DNA from: Flavobacterium sp. ZT3R18
GTDB lineage: Bacteria > Bacteroidota > Bacteroidia > Flavobacteriales > Flavobacteriaceae
Reading direction: 5' to 3'
Assembly (NCBI RefSeq): GCF_007097385.1
Contig: NZ_VJZS01000015.1
Coordinates: 53,432 to 117,431, forward strand
Length of the DNA: 64,000 nucleotides
In this document: positions 25,691 to 34,038 of the stretch, in pieces
Numbering within the stretch: position 1 is the first letter of the stretch
Layout: every line of letters starts with the position of its first letter
Position numbers and translations under genes: made by a program
The notes under the pieces: generated by a model
The model's database searches: none
What the model was told of the DNA's origin: nothing
Seen by the model: only the letters and a program-made list of their open reading frames with translations

Positions 25691-28462
25691 TTATTTTACT
25701 AGCAGCTTATGTGAAGGTGCAAACTTAGTCAAGTTAATACCTTTCACTGCAGTTTTATATTCTTCTATTGTTGGAGTTCTACCAAGGATTGTAGACAAAA
25801 CCACAACCGGCGTAGAAGAAAGCAAAGACTCTCCTTTTTTACCCTCAGTATCTTCTACCACTCTTCCTTGGAAAAGACGAGTAGATGTTGCCATTACCGT
25901 ATCTCCTTTGGATGCTTTTTCTTGATTACCCATACAAAGATTACAACCTGGACGCTCTAGATACAGCATGTTTTCGTATTCTGTACGCGCCGAAGCTTTA
26001 GGAACATTATCGTCGAATTCGAAACCAGAGTATTTTCTTAAAACATCCCAGTCCCCTTCGGCCTTAAGTTCATCAACAATGTTATAGGTAGGTGGTGCTA
26101 CTACAAGAGGTGCTAGAAACTCTACCTTACCTTTTTGCTCTTCTATGTTCTTAAGCATTTGAGCAAGAATTTTCATATCCCCCTTGTGAACCATGCAAGA
26201 ACCAATAAATCCAAGATCTACTTTTTTAACCCCTCCATAGAAAGATAGCGGTCTGATGGTATCGTGCGTATATCGTTTAGAAACATCAGCATTATTCACG
26301 TCAGGGTCAGCAATCATAGGCTCAGCAATCTGATCAAGATCTACAACAACTTCAGCGTAATACTTAGCGTTTGCATCCGGTCTTAGAGCTGGTTTCTCAC
26401 CTGATTTAATCTCGGCAATTCTCTTATCAGCTATAGCAATCAATCCTTTAAGAACTTGATTTTTGTTATCCATACCCTTGTCGATCATGATCTGAATTCT
26501 ACCCTTCGCAATCTCTAGTGATTCAATCAAGGTATCATCCTCAGAAATACAGATGGAAGCTTTTGCCTTCATTTCTGCAGTCCAGTCCGTAAACGTAAAT
26601 GCTTGGTCAGCATTAAGAGTTCCAAGGTGAACCTCAATGATTCTGCCTTGAAATACATTCTCGCCACCAAACGTCTTAAGCATCTGAGATTGTGTAGCAT
26701 GAACCACATCACGGAAATCCATATACCCCTTCATATCTCCCTTGAACGTTACCTTCACAGATTCTGGAATTGGCATTGAAGCTTCACCAGTAGCAAGTGC
26801 AAGAGCAACTGTTCCTGAGTCAGCACCAAAAGCAACACCTTTAGACATTCTGGTATGAGAGTCACCACCGATGATGATAGCCCACTCGTTTACAGTAATA
26901 TCATTAAGTACTTTGTGAATTACATCAGTCATTGCGTGATAAACGCCTTTCGGGTCACGAGCTGTGATCAATCCGAAGTCGTTCATGAATTTCATAAGTC
27001 TAGGAATATTTGCCTTAGATTTATTATCCCATACCGAAGCAGTGTGACAACCCGATTGGTATGCACCGTCAACAATTGGCGAAATCACAGTAGCAGCCAT
27101 AGACTCCAATTCCTGAGAAGTCATAAGACCAGTTGTATCTTGTGAACCAACAATGTTTACGGTAACACGAACATCTGAACCAGCATGTAAAACTTTACCT
27201 GGAGTTGAACCAACCGCGTTTTTATTAAATATTTTTTCTACTGCTGTAAGACCTTGTCCTTCAATTGAAACCTCTTTTGATGGAGCAAATACAGGTACAA
27301 TATCAATACCAAGAGTCTTTGATGCAAATGTTTGAAGTTTTTTTCCAAATACAATTGCGTATGAACCACCAGCTTTTATAAATTCAATTTTCTGAGGAGT
27401 AAATGCCTTAGAAATATCTATTAATTCTTTATCTCCGTTATAAAGTTTTTTTGTTTTTGTGTTGATTGTAAGAACAGTACCAGTAGCAACAGAATACACT
27501 TCCTCAAGAATAGGATCCCCACTTTCATTACGAACAGCGTTACCATTTTCATCCAGTTTTTTTACCCAGTTTTTAAGATCAAGACCAATACCACCAGTAA
27601 CGTCAACAGTTGTTAGGAAAATCGGAGAAATACCGTTTGTTCCTGCAACGATTGGAGCAATATTAATAAATGGAACATAAGGACTTGCTTGTTTACCACT
27701 CCAAAGCGCCACGTTGTTTACACCTGACATTCTTGAAGAACCCACACCCATAGTACCTTTTTCAGCAATTAACATCACGCTCTTATCAGGATTCGCTTCT
27801 GCTAATGCTTTGATTTCAGCTTGTGCTTCAGGAGAAATTAAACATTTTCCATGAAGTTCACGATCTGAACGTGAGTGCGCTTGGTTTCCTGGAGATAGTA
27901 AATCAGTTGAAATATCTCCTTCACCAGCAATAAAAGTAATTACCTTAATTTCTTCTGCTATTTCAGGTAATTTAGTAAAGAACTCAGCTTTAGCATAGCT
28001 CTCTAGAATTGCTGTAGCTATTCCGTTACCGCTTTTAAAAGCTGCCTCTAAACGATCTGTATCTGCTTCATAAAGAAAAACTTGTGTCTTTAAAACAGCT
28101 GCAGCGTCATTTACAATAGCAACATCATTACCTAAAGCTAAATCAAGTAAAACGGCTATAGAAGTTCCACCTTTCATGTGTGATAACAACTCTAAAGCAA
28201 AAGCAGACGTAATTTCAGCAACTACTGATTGACCTAGAACGATTTCTTTTAAAAAATTAGCTTTTACAGTAGCAGCAGGAGTAGTTCCAGGAACAACATT
28301 GTAAATAAAGAAGTTAAGAGAATCTGCTCTGTACCCGTTATTCAAATCTTTAATTTGCGCAATGATTTCGCTTAATAATTCAGCGCCATCAATCGGTTTC
28401 GGGTGAAGCCCTTGGCTTTTTCTTTCTTCAATCTCTTGGATGTAATCCTTATAAGTATTCAT
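25691..28462 (-). CDS. acnB: Bifunctional aconitate hydratase 2 / 2-methylisocitrate dehydratase
   Basis: 923 residues, AcnB architecture: an N-terminal HEAT-like domain (about 1-160), then the swivel domain, which in AcnB precedes the cluster domains (GTMGVGSSRMSGVNNVALWSG), then the catalytic [4Fe-4S] domains with ligands in GSCMVHKGD and PGCNLCMGNQ. It acts in the TCA cycle; AcnB enzymes also hydrate 2-methyl-cis-aconitate in the methylcitrate pathway. That fits a genome carrying methylmalonyl-CoA mutase, although no prpB/prpC is in the window. A TAAATTTG promoter element is at 28554-28561. Confidence 0.97.
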   Translation of the reverse strand: MNTYKDYIQEIEERKSQGLHPKPIDGAELLSEIIAQIKDLNNGYRADSLNFFIYNVVPGTTPAATVKANFLKEIVLGQSVVAEITSAFALELLSHMKGGTSIAVLLDLALGNDVAIVNDAAAVLKTQVFLYEADTDRLEAAFKSGNGIATAILESYAKAEFFTKLPEIAEEIKVITFIAGEGDISTDLLSPGNQAHSRSDRELHGKCLISPEAQAEIKALAEANPDKSVMLIAEKGTMGVGSSRMSGVNNVALWSGKQASPYVPFINIAPIVAGTNGISPIFLTTVDVTGGIGLDLKNWVKKLDENGNAVRNESGDPILEEVYSVATGTVLTINTKTKKLYNGDKELIDISKAFTPQKIEFIKAGGSYAIVFGKKLQTFASKTLGIDIVPVFAPSKEVSIEGQGLTAVEKIFNKNAVGSTPGKVLHAGSDVRVTVNIVGSQDTTGLMTSQELESMAATVISPIVDGAYQSGCHTASVWDNKSKANIPRLMKFMNDFGLITARDPKGVYHAMTDVIHKVLNDITVNEWAIIIGGDSHTRMSKGVAFGADSGTVALALATGEASMPIPESVKVTFKGDMKGYMDFRDVVHATQSQMLKTFGGENVFQGRIIEVHLGTLNADQAFTFTDWTAEMKAKASICISEDDTLIESLEIAKGRIQIMIDKGMDNKNQVLKGLIAIADKRIAEIKSGEKPALRPDANAKYYAEVVVDLDQIAEPMIADPDVNNADVSKRYTHDTIRPLSFYGGVKKVDLGFIGSCMVHKGDMKILAQMLKNIEEQKGKVEFLAPLVVAPPTYNIVDELKAEGDWDVLRKYSGFEFDDNVPKASARTEYENMLYLERPGCNLCMGNQEKASKGDTVMATSTRLFQGRVVEDTEGKKGESLLSSTPVVVLSTILGRTPTIEEYKTAVKGINLTKFAPSHKLLVK

Positions 28463-28497
28463 AATAGAGGTCTTTTCTAATGTTAATGGCAGATTTC

Positions 28498-28545
28498 CTT
28501 GATTATTTCAATGTCAAAAGCCACAATAAATAGGTGTTTTTATTT
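28498..28545 (-). pseudogene. Vestigial 5' end of an acnA-like gene upstream of acnB
   Basis: On the minus strand, a GTG (28524) opens GTG-GCT-TTT-GAC-ATT-GAA-ATA-ATC, the same as the start of acnA (ATG-GCT-TTT-GAT-ATT-GAA-ATG-ATT). The leader just upstream (AAAAACACCTATTTATT) matches the acnA leader (AAAACACTTATTATT). The frame stops a few codons later. I infer a remnant copied from or left by an acnA gene. Confidence 0.6.
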
Positions 28546-28553
28546 TTTGTACG

Positions 28554-28561
28554 CAAATTTA
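28554..28561 (-). promoter_or_regulatory. -7 element (TAAATTTG) for acnB
   Basis: CAAATTTA on the plus strand reads TAAATTTG on the minus strand, matching TAnnTTTG about 90 bp upstream of the acnB ATG and just ahead of the vestigial acnA start. Confidence 0.45.
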
Positions 28562-28737
28562 GGAATTAAAGACGAGAATTTAAAAAAATTTAATAGAAGT
28601 CGCCTTTTTAAAAATTATTATTGTAAAATAATCATTTTACATGAATTATATTGAAATAAAATTGAATTCAGGCCTCCAAAGTAAGAAATCCGTAATTTAA
28701 AATCTATTTTACAATAAAGCCATAATTTAGTTTTAAA

Positions 28738-28776
28738 AAAAAATGCTGCATTCGATTAAGAACGCAGCATTTAATT
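28738..28776 (-). terminator. Rho-independent terminator after MoxR gene
   Basis: AAATGCTGC / GCAGCATTT hairpin with a 14-nt loop and a T-run on the minus strand. Confidence 0.85.
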
Positions 28777-28796
28777 AAAAATAGCACAGTAAATAC

Positions 28797-29750
28797 TTAT
28801 ATCAATTTTGAGATTATCATTTCTTCGGTAATTCCTTCGGCATCGGCCTTGTAGTTTTTAATAATTCTATGACGCAATATTCCAGTTGCAACCGCTTTTA
28901 CATCCTCTATATCCGGAGAAAATTTACCATGAAAAGCAGCATTGGCTTTGGCAGCCAAAATTAAATTCTGCGACGCTCTTGGCCCTGCCCCCCAATCTAA
29001 ATAATTTTTCACAAACTCATTCGAAAGTGCATTATCCGGACGCGTTTTACTCACCAGCGTTACCGCATATTCTACCACATTATCCGCAACGGGAATACGA
29101 CGGATCAAATGCTGGAAATCAATAATTTCCTGAGCCGTAAACAGTGGATTTACAACATTCTCTGAATCCGAAGTCGTGCGTTTTACCACTTGAACTTCTT
29201 CTTCAAAAGAAGGATATTCTAGTTTTATAGCAAACATAAAACGGTCTAATTGAGCTTCTGGCAAAGGATAAGTTCCTTCCTGCTCAATTGGGTTTTGAGT
29301 GGCTAGCACAAAATAAGGCAAGCTTAATTTGTGATTTTCCCCTGCAATAGTAACCGAACGCTCTTGCATAGCTTCTAATAAAGCAGCTTGTGTTTTGGGC
29401 GGCGTTCTATTGATCTCATCAGCCAATATAATATTCGAAAAAATTGGACCTTTTATAAATTTAAACTGCCTGTTCTCATCCAATATTTCACTTCCTAATA
29501 TATCCGAAGGCATTAAATCCGGAGTAAATTGTATCCTCTTAAAGTCAAGCCCTAATGCTTGCGCCAAAGTATTTACCAACAACGTTTTTGCCAAACCCGG
29601 AACTCCTACCAACAACGCATGACCTCCAGAAAAAATACAAAGCAAAATCTGATCAACGACAGCTTCTTGCCCCACAATGATTTTTGCGATTTCGTTTTTT
29701 AGCTCGTTACGTTTTTGAACTAAATTCTGTATTGCTGCTACGTCGGACAT
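28797..29750 (-). CDS. MoxR family AAA+ ATPase
   Basis: A 317-residue AAA+ chaperone-like ATPase. Walker A GVPGLAKT (about residue 39-46), Walker B ILADEINR, followed by TPPKTQAALLEAMQERSVTI, sensor LATQNPIEQEGTYPLPEAQLDRFMF and the C-terminal lid DWGAGPRASQNLI. MoxR proteins usually help insert cofactors into or activate VWA-domain proteins; a typical Bacteroidota locus has DUF58 and BatA/B genes nearby, but none is in this window. It lies 133 bp downstream of a parvulin isomerase on the same strand, with a palindromic repeat between them. Confidence 0.95.
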   Translation of the reverse strand: MSDVAAIQNLVQKRNELKNEIAKIIVGQEAVVDQILLCIFSGGHALLVGVPGLAKTLLVNTLAQALGLDFKRIQFTPDLMPSDILGSEILDENRQFKFIKGPIFSNIILADEINRTPPKTQAALLEAMQERSVTIAGENHKLSLPYFVLATQNPIEQEGTYPLPEAQLDRFMFAIKLEYPSFEEEVQVVKRTTSDSENVVNPLFTAQEIIDFQHLIRRIPVADNVVEYAVTLVSKTRPDNALSNEFVKNYLDWGAGPRASQNLILAAKANAAFHGKFSPDIEDVKAVATGILRHRIIKNYKADAEGITEEMIISKLI

Positions 29751-29756
29751 ATTGTA

Positions 29757-29889
29757 ATTTTAGATTTTAGATTAACGATTTTAGATTGCAGATTTCAAAT
29801 AACAGATTACAAATTTTAGATTAAAATGAAGACCACAAGAAATCTAAAATCAGTCCCGATAGCTATCGAGAGTTAATCTTCAATCCTAA
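29757..29889. repeat. GATTAACGATTTTAGATT-type palindromic intergenic repeat
   Basis: The left side is TAGATTTTAGATTAACGATT followed by TTAGATTGCAGATTTC; the right side is GAAATCTAAAATCAG, the 18-bp palindrome TCCCGATAGCTATCGAGA (29854-29871, one mismatch) and GTTAATCTTCAATCC. It fills the space between the MoxR gene and the isomerase. Confidence 0.65.
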
Positions 29890-29893
29890 ATCC

Positions 29894-31303
29894 CTACTTC
29901 TTAAGCCAATTGTTTGTAAAAGTACAATCTCTATACTCTCCTACAATTTTTATATAAGTATCTTTTATTTTGGTATCAAACCATTTTCCGATAGCTTTAA
30001 TCTGCTTTTCCTTCAAGGCCAAATCTTTAATTTTGACATAATCCTTAGCATAATCAGCGGTGTGTGCATCAATTCTATTGGTTACAACCATAATTTTATA
30101 ATCTTTCTTCCCTTGTTCATCTTCCAAAAACGGTGAAGAAATCTCATTGTCTTTTAAATTAGACACTTGACCATAAATTTTAGGATCCATTTTTGTTAAT
30201 TCAAAATGGGTATCTTGTGTTTTAGTATTTACCAATGCCCCACCATTTGCTCTTGTTTCTTTCTCATCAGACATCGTTCTTGCCGCTTCCGCAAAAGTGA
30301 TGTCTTTATCCATAATCTTTTTTCGTATTAAAGAAATTTTTTCTTTAGCCTCTTTCAACGACTCTTGAGTAACTACCGGACTTATCAAGATATGTCGCAA
30401 CTCTATCTCTTGTCCTCTAATTTTTTCTGCATAAATAATATGATACCCAAAAGTAGTCTCAAAAGGTTCTGATATTTCCCCCTCAGCAAGACTAAATGCA
30501 ACATCTTTAAACTCTTTGACAAAAGGAGTTTTACGAGTCATTTTATAATAGCCTCCGTTTTTACTAGAACCCGGATCTTCAGAATACAAAACGGCTTTCG
30601 TTGCAAAACTGGATCCTTCTAGACATTCTTTTCTAAAACTATTCAATTTATCAATTACTTTTTGCTTATCGGCATCCGTAACTTTAGGCTTAATCACAAT
30701 TTGAGCCACTTCTAATTCTGCACCAAAAACAGGTAAATCTGCAGCAGGTATTTTTTTGAAGAACTCGCGAACTTCCTCTGGCGTAATCTCTACTTTATCT
30801 ACAATTTTCTTTTGCATTTCACTAGTTAGCTTTTGCTCTTTCAACACATCAAAGAAATAAGTTCTAAACTCCTCTTCCGAATCTTTTTGATAATACTTCA
30901 CCACTTTATCCATAGAACCAATTTGCTCTACCATATAGTTTAGCCTTTCATCCATCATCCCTTTTACCTCGGCATCACTAACGACAACACTATCTTGAAC
31001 CGCTTGATGGGCATATAATTTATCTTCGAGTAATTTACCCAATACCTGACATCTGGTAATATCTTTAATAGACCCGCCTTGACTTGTGATTTCAAGAAAA
31101 GATTTATCAATATCCGAATCCAAAATAATATAATCCCCAACCGTACCAACAACTCCGTCAATTTTTAATTTTTTCCCAGACGGCACCGTCAATTTTGTAG
31201 TAGCAACAACACTGTCTTTTATAATTACTTGTGCATTCACAAAAGATAAAGACAAAAACAAAAGAAAAAAAGTCAACACAACTTTATTGGTTATGGAATT
31301 CAT
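29894..31303 (-). CDS. Periplasmic peptidyl-prolyl isomerase, SurA-like (parvulin)
   Basis: 469 residues from the ATG at 31303, which gives a clean signal peptide (VVLTFFLLFLSLSFVNAQ); an in-frame ATG seven codons upstream is possible. The N-terminal SurA-like chaperone part is followed by two parvulin PPIase domains, the first about 190-300 (VAQIVIKPK... EDPGSSKNGGYYKM... FETTFGYHIIYAEKI) and the second about 305-420 (ELRHILISP... RTMSDEKETRANGGALV). It should fold outer-membrane proteins in the periplasm, and it lies in front of a MoxR ATPase. The exact count from either start differs by seven residues. Confidence 0.93.
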   Translation of the reverse strand: MNSITNKVVLTFFLLFLSLSFVNAQVIIKDSVVATTKLTVPSGKKLKIDGVVGTVGDYIILDSDIDKSFLEITSQGGSIKDITRCQVLGKLLEDKLYAHQAVQDSVVVSDAEVKGMMDERLNYMVEQIGSMDKVVKYYQKDSEEEFRTYFFDVLKEQKLTSEMQKKIVDKVEITPEEVREFFKKIPAADLPVFGAELEVAQIVIKPKVTDADKQKVIDKLNSFRKECLEGSSFATKAVLYSEDPGSSKNGGYYKMTRKTPFVKEFKDVAFSLAEGEISEPFETTFGYHIIYAEKIRGQEIELRHILISPVVTQESLKEAKEKISLIRKKIMDKDITFAEAARTMSDEKETRANGGALVNTKTQDTHFELTKMDPKIYGQVSNLKDNEISSPFLEDEQGKKDYKIMVVTNRIDAHTADYAKDYVKIKDLALKEKQIKAIGKWFDTKIKDTYIKIVGEYRDCTFTNNWLKK

Positions 31304-32146
31304 TTGTACAATTTTTAAAGGCATTATTTATTATTTATAATATTATTTAAAAAAGAATCTGTTTCGAACAAAAAACATACCGCTCTAAAATACAGCGCTT
31401 TTAAACCAAAACAAAAGATTTATTTAAAGTTTCGCGCGATTAAAATACATTAATTCAGCAAAATACTTACAATTCTCGAAACTTAAACCGAACAAAAATA
31501 ACAATTCGAATGCATTAAACAAGTTTCCCCAGTACTATTAACAAAAAATTATTAAGTTCTTTTTCTGGCTCCTTTTTTTAAAGAAATGGTTTTTAGAATC
31601 AATTCCGCCATCAAGATTCGAATTCATTAAAAAACAACCTTGCTTTAAAACGCAAAAAAACTATAATTTCAAACATAGTATAGTATTCTTTTTGTTAATA
31701 TGATTCCCCCTGTCCCGACTAAACAACTTTATAAAAACTGCTTTAAAAAATTTTATTTTAAATACCGAAAGAAAATATCATAATTAAAACCGCAATTTAC
31801 TACATAATATGTTTTTTCATTTTTTTTATAAAAAACGCAAAACACCAAAATAATAATCAAATAAAACTCATAAAATTAGCAATTCACACAAATTAGAATA
31901 AGTTTTTAACACTACAACGTAATAGTAGACAAATAAAAACAGTCCATTATTGAGCACGTAAAAATTTATATACATTAGCAAAAAAAAGTTGTTTTATCAT
32001 TTAAAAACAAAGTAAAACACTTGATTTTCTGACAAATAGAAACAAAATTCCATTATAATGACGACCCAATTATTCGAAATCCTAAAATCGGATTAAAAAA
32101 ATAGCCCAATAACCAAACCCTAATTATTAACCTAAATTACTATTTA
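31304..32146. other. Long AT-rich intergenic region
   Basis: 843 bp between the divergent isomerase and amylase genes, the longest gene-free stretch here. I see no ORF of interest, no strong hairpin and no copy of the repeat families. It must contain two divergent promoters; the region 31900-32100 before the amylase is the natural place for carbohydrate regulation. Confidence 0.6.
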
Positions 32147-33589
32147 ATGAAAAAGCAAAATTTTAAGTTGTATTTCTTAACCGCATTAACTATCGGTTTT
32201 TATTCTTGTAATTCGAACGAAGATTCTACAAAAGAGCCTTCGCTCACTGAAGTACATGACAAAATAGTCAACGTTACCCATCATGACGGCCATCCCTTTA
32301 GTACAGGCAAAACAACTAGTTCTTTAACAGGTAAATATGTTGCAAATCCTGGTGGAGGCGTTATGATGCAAGCCTTTTACTGGGATGTTCCTGCAGGTGG
32401 AAACTGGTGGAATACGGTTGCCACCAAAGTAACAGAATGGTCAAATTCAGGAATTGGATCCATCTGGTTACCTCCAGCGTCTAAAGCACAAAACGGAGCC
32501 TTATCAATGGGATATGACCCTACCGATTATTTTGACTTCGGAGATTTCAATCAAAATGGTTCAACAGAAACCCGATTTGGTTCAAAAACAGAATTAGTCA
32601 GTTTAATTACCAAAGCACATACTGAAAACATGCAAGTATATGCCGATATAGTAATCAATCATAACAGCGGAGGAGCTTCTGAAAGCAATCCATTTACAGG
32701 AACCAATACTTGGACAAATTTCACTGGGGTAGCTTCAGGAAAGTTCAAAAGAACGTATGCAGATTTTTACAAAAATTCCTTCGGAAATAACGACGAAGGT
32801 GCTTTCGGAGGATTTCCAGATTTGTGTCATGCAGCGCCAAATGTGCAAGATTGGCTTTGGAAAAGAACAGACGGTGTAGGTAAATATTACAAAAACACCA
32901 TGAAATTTGACGGATGGAGATTTGACTACGTAAAAGGTTTTGGCTCTTGGGTAATAAAAGACTGGAATGCTAACGTAGGCGGATTCTCTGTTGGCGAATT
33001 ATGGGATTCTAACGTAAACGCCCTAAATGACTGGGCAAACAACGCAAACAGCTCTGTATTCGACTTTGCTTGCTACTACAAAATGAATGATGCATTTGAC
33101 GGTAACAATCTTAATTTACTTAATGATGACATGATGTGGAAAAGAAACCCATACAAGGCGGTTACTTTTGTCACCAATCACGACACCGATGAAATTTGGA
33201 CTAAAGAACTTGCTTATGCTTATATCCTAACACACGAAGGTTATCCGACTATTTTTTACAGAGATTATGAAGAATGGTTAAATAAAGCCAAACTAAATAA
33301 CCTTATCTGGATTCACAACCAGAAAGCCACTGGAACCACTTCGATTTTATATACTGATAATGACGAATACATTGCCAGAAGAAATGGATACAATGGTAAT
33401 CCTGGATTGGTAGTTTACATAAATAATTCAACGTCTTGGCAGGAAAGATGGATTCAAACCAATTGGAGCAATGCTCAGATTAAGGATTTTACAGGTGCCT
33501 CATCTTGGATTCCGACAACCCAAGGCGACAAATGGGTGAAAATTCAATGTCCACCAAAAGGATATAGTGTTTGGTCTATTAATATGTAG
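32147..33589 (+). CDS. GH13 alpha-amylase lipoprotein, archaeal-like
   Basis: An endo-acting alpha-1,4-glucanase of 480 residues. It has a lipoprotein signal peptide (LYFLTALTIGFYSC, lipobox Cys at about 21) and an Asn/Asp/Ser-rich linker, so it is probably surface- or periplasm-anchored. The TIM barrel has region I DIVINHNSG, the nucleophile Asp260 (GWRFDYVKG), the acid/base Glu284 (SVGELWD) and the third Asp346 (VTNHDTDEIW). Long segments such as MGYDPTDYFD, FVTNHDTDEIW and PTIFYRDYEEWLNK follow the Pyrococcus/Thermococcus extracellular amylases (GH13_7) rather than Bacillus types. Single gene with no susCD partner nearby. Confidence 0.95.
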   Translation: MKKQNFKLYFLTALTIGFYSCNSNEDSTKEPSLTEVHDKIVNVTHHDGHPFSTGKTTSSLTGKYVANPGGGVMMQAFYWDVPAGGNWWNTVATKVTEWSNSGIGSIWLPPASKAQNGALSMGYDPTDYFDFGDFNQNGSTETRFGSKTELVSLITKAHTENMQVYADIVINHNSGGASESNPFTGTNTWTNFTGVASGKFKRTYADFYKNSFGNNDEGAFGGFPDLCHAAPNVQDWLWKRTDGVGKYYKNTMKFDGWRFDYVKGFGSWVIKDWNANVGGFSVGELWDSNVNALNDWANNANSSVFDFACYYKMNDAFDGNNLNLLNDDMMWKRNPYKAVTFVTNHDTDEIWTKELAYAYILTHEGYPTIFYRDYEEWLNKAKLNNLIWIHNQKATGTTSILYTDNDEYIARRNGYNGNPGLVVYINNSTSWQERWIQTNWSNAQIKDFTGASSWIPTTQGDKWVKIQCPPKGYSVWSINM

Positions 33590-33614
33590 AACCTAAAATA
33601 GAATAACAATTCCC

Positions 33615-33649
33615 AAGAGGCTGTCACAAATAGGCAGCCTCTTTTTTTT
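33615..33649 (+). terminator. Rho-independent terminator after amylase
   Basis: AAGAGGCTG / CAGCCTCTT hairpin followed by eight T. Confidence 0.92.
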
Positions 33650-33696
33650 ATCCTATTGCTAACACAAACTAAGCAATCATAAAGCAATTAAAACTA

Positions 33697-33938
33697 CACG
33701 GCAAACGCTTTTAAAAAAAATCAGACACGTCCCGATGGTTATCGGGATACACAAATTCACACGAATAATTATTTGTTTAAATTACACAAATCCTTAGAAT
33801 TCGTGACTCGAGCGAAGCGAACAGGCGAAGCGAATTAAATTTTAAAAAATCAATAAAATTTGTGATAATTCGTGTAATTGCTTCGCCTGTTCACTATCGC
33901 TCGAGTCGTAGCGAAAAATATTAAGGCGTTTGCCCTGA
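33697..33938. repeat. Long palindromic intergenic element C (GGGCAAACGC family)
   Basis: The left end ACGGCAAACGCTTTTAA mirrors the right end TTAAGGCGTTTGCCCTG. The nested inner hairpin GACTCGAGCG...GAACAGGCGAAGC pairs with GCTTCGCCTGTTC...CGCTCGAGTC. An 18-bp TCCCGATGGTTATCGGGA palindrome (33730-33747) is embedded. Longest of the three elements. Confidence 0.8.
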
Positions 33939-33994
33939 TTAGAACTAATACCCAAGAAACCAACATTCACAATTAGATTCTACAATTTTTTTAA

Positions 33995-34019
33995 TTGGCA
34001 TTTATAAATAGTACTTTTG
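33995..34019 (+). promoter_or_regulatory. Promoter-like element for prfC
   Basis: TACTTTTG (34012-34019) matches TAnnTTTG, 19 bp before the ATG. A TTG at 33995-33997 is 14 bp upstream, shorter than the usual spacing, so the -33 part is uncertain. Confidence 0.45.
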
Positions 34020-34038
34020 CAAACTATTTATATAAAAT

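Larger units (their letters stand above)
28463..28796. other. Spacer between acnB and the MoxR gene
   Basis: 334 bp holding the acnA-like vestige, a promoter element and the moxR terminator; the remainder is AT-rich with no gene. Confidence 0.6.
33590..34038. other. Spacer between amylase and prfC
   Basis: 449 bp containing the terminator, the palindromic element C and the prfC promoter; no gene. Confidence 0.7.

Noticed and set aside
23301..28462. Duplicated aconitase as an assembly artefact
   Set aside because: The two genes differ in length, domain order and sequence (AcnA type and AcnB type), so they are distinct paralogous families.
31304..32146. Hidden gene or structured RNA in the long amylase-upstream gap
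   Set aside because: No frame, hairpin or repeat copy stood out; recorded as plain AT-rich spacer.
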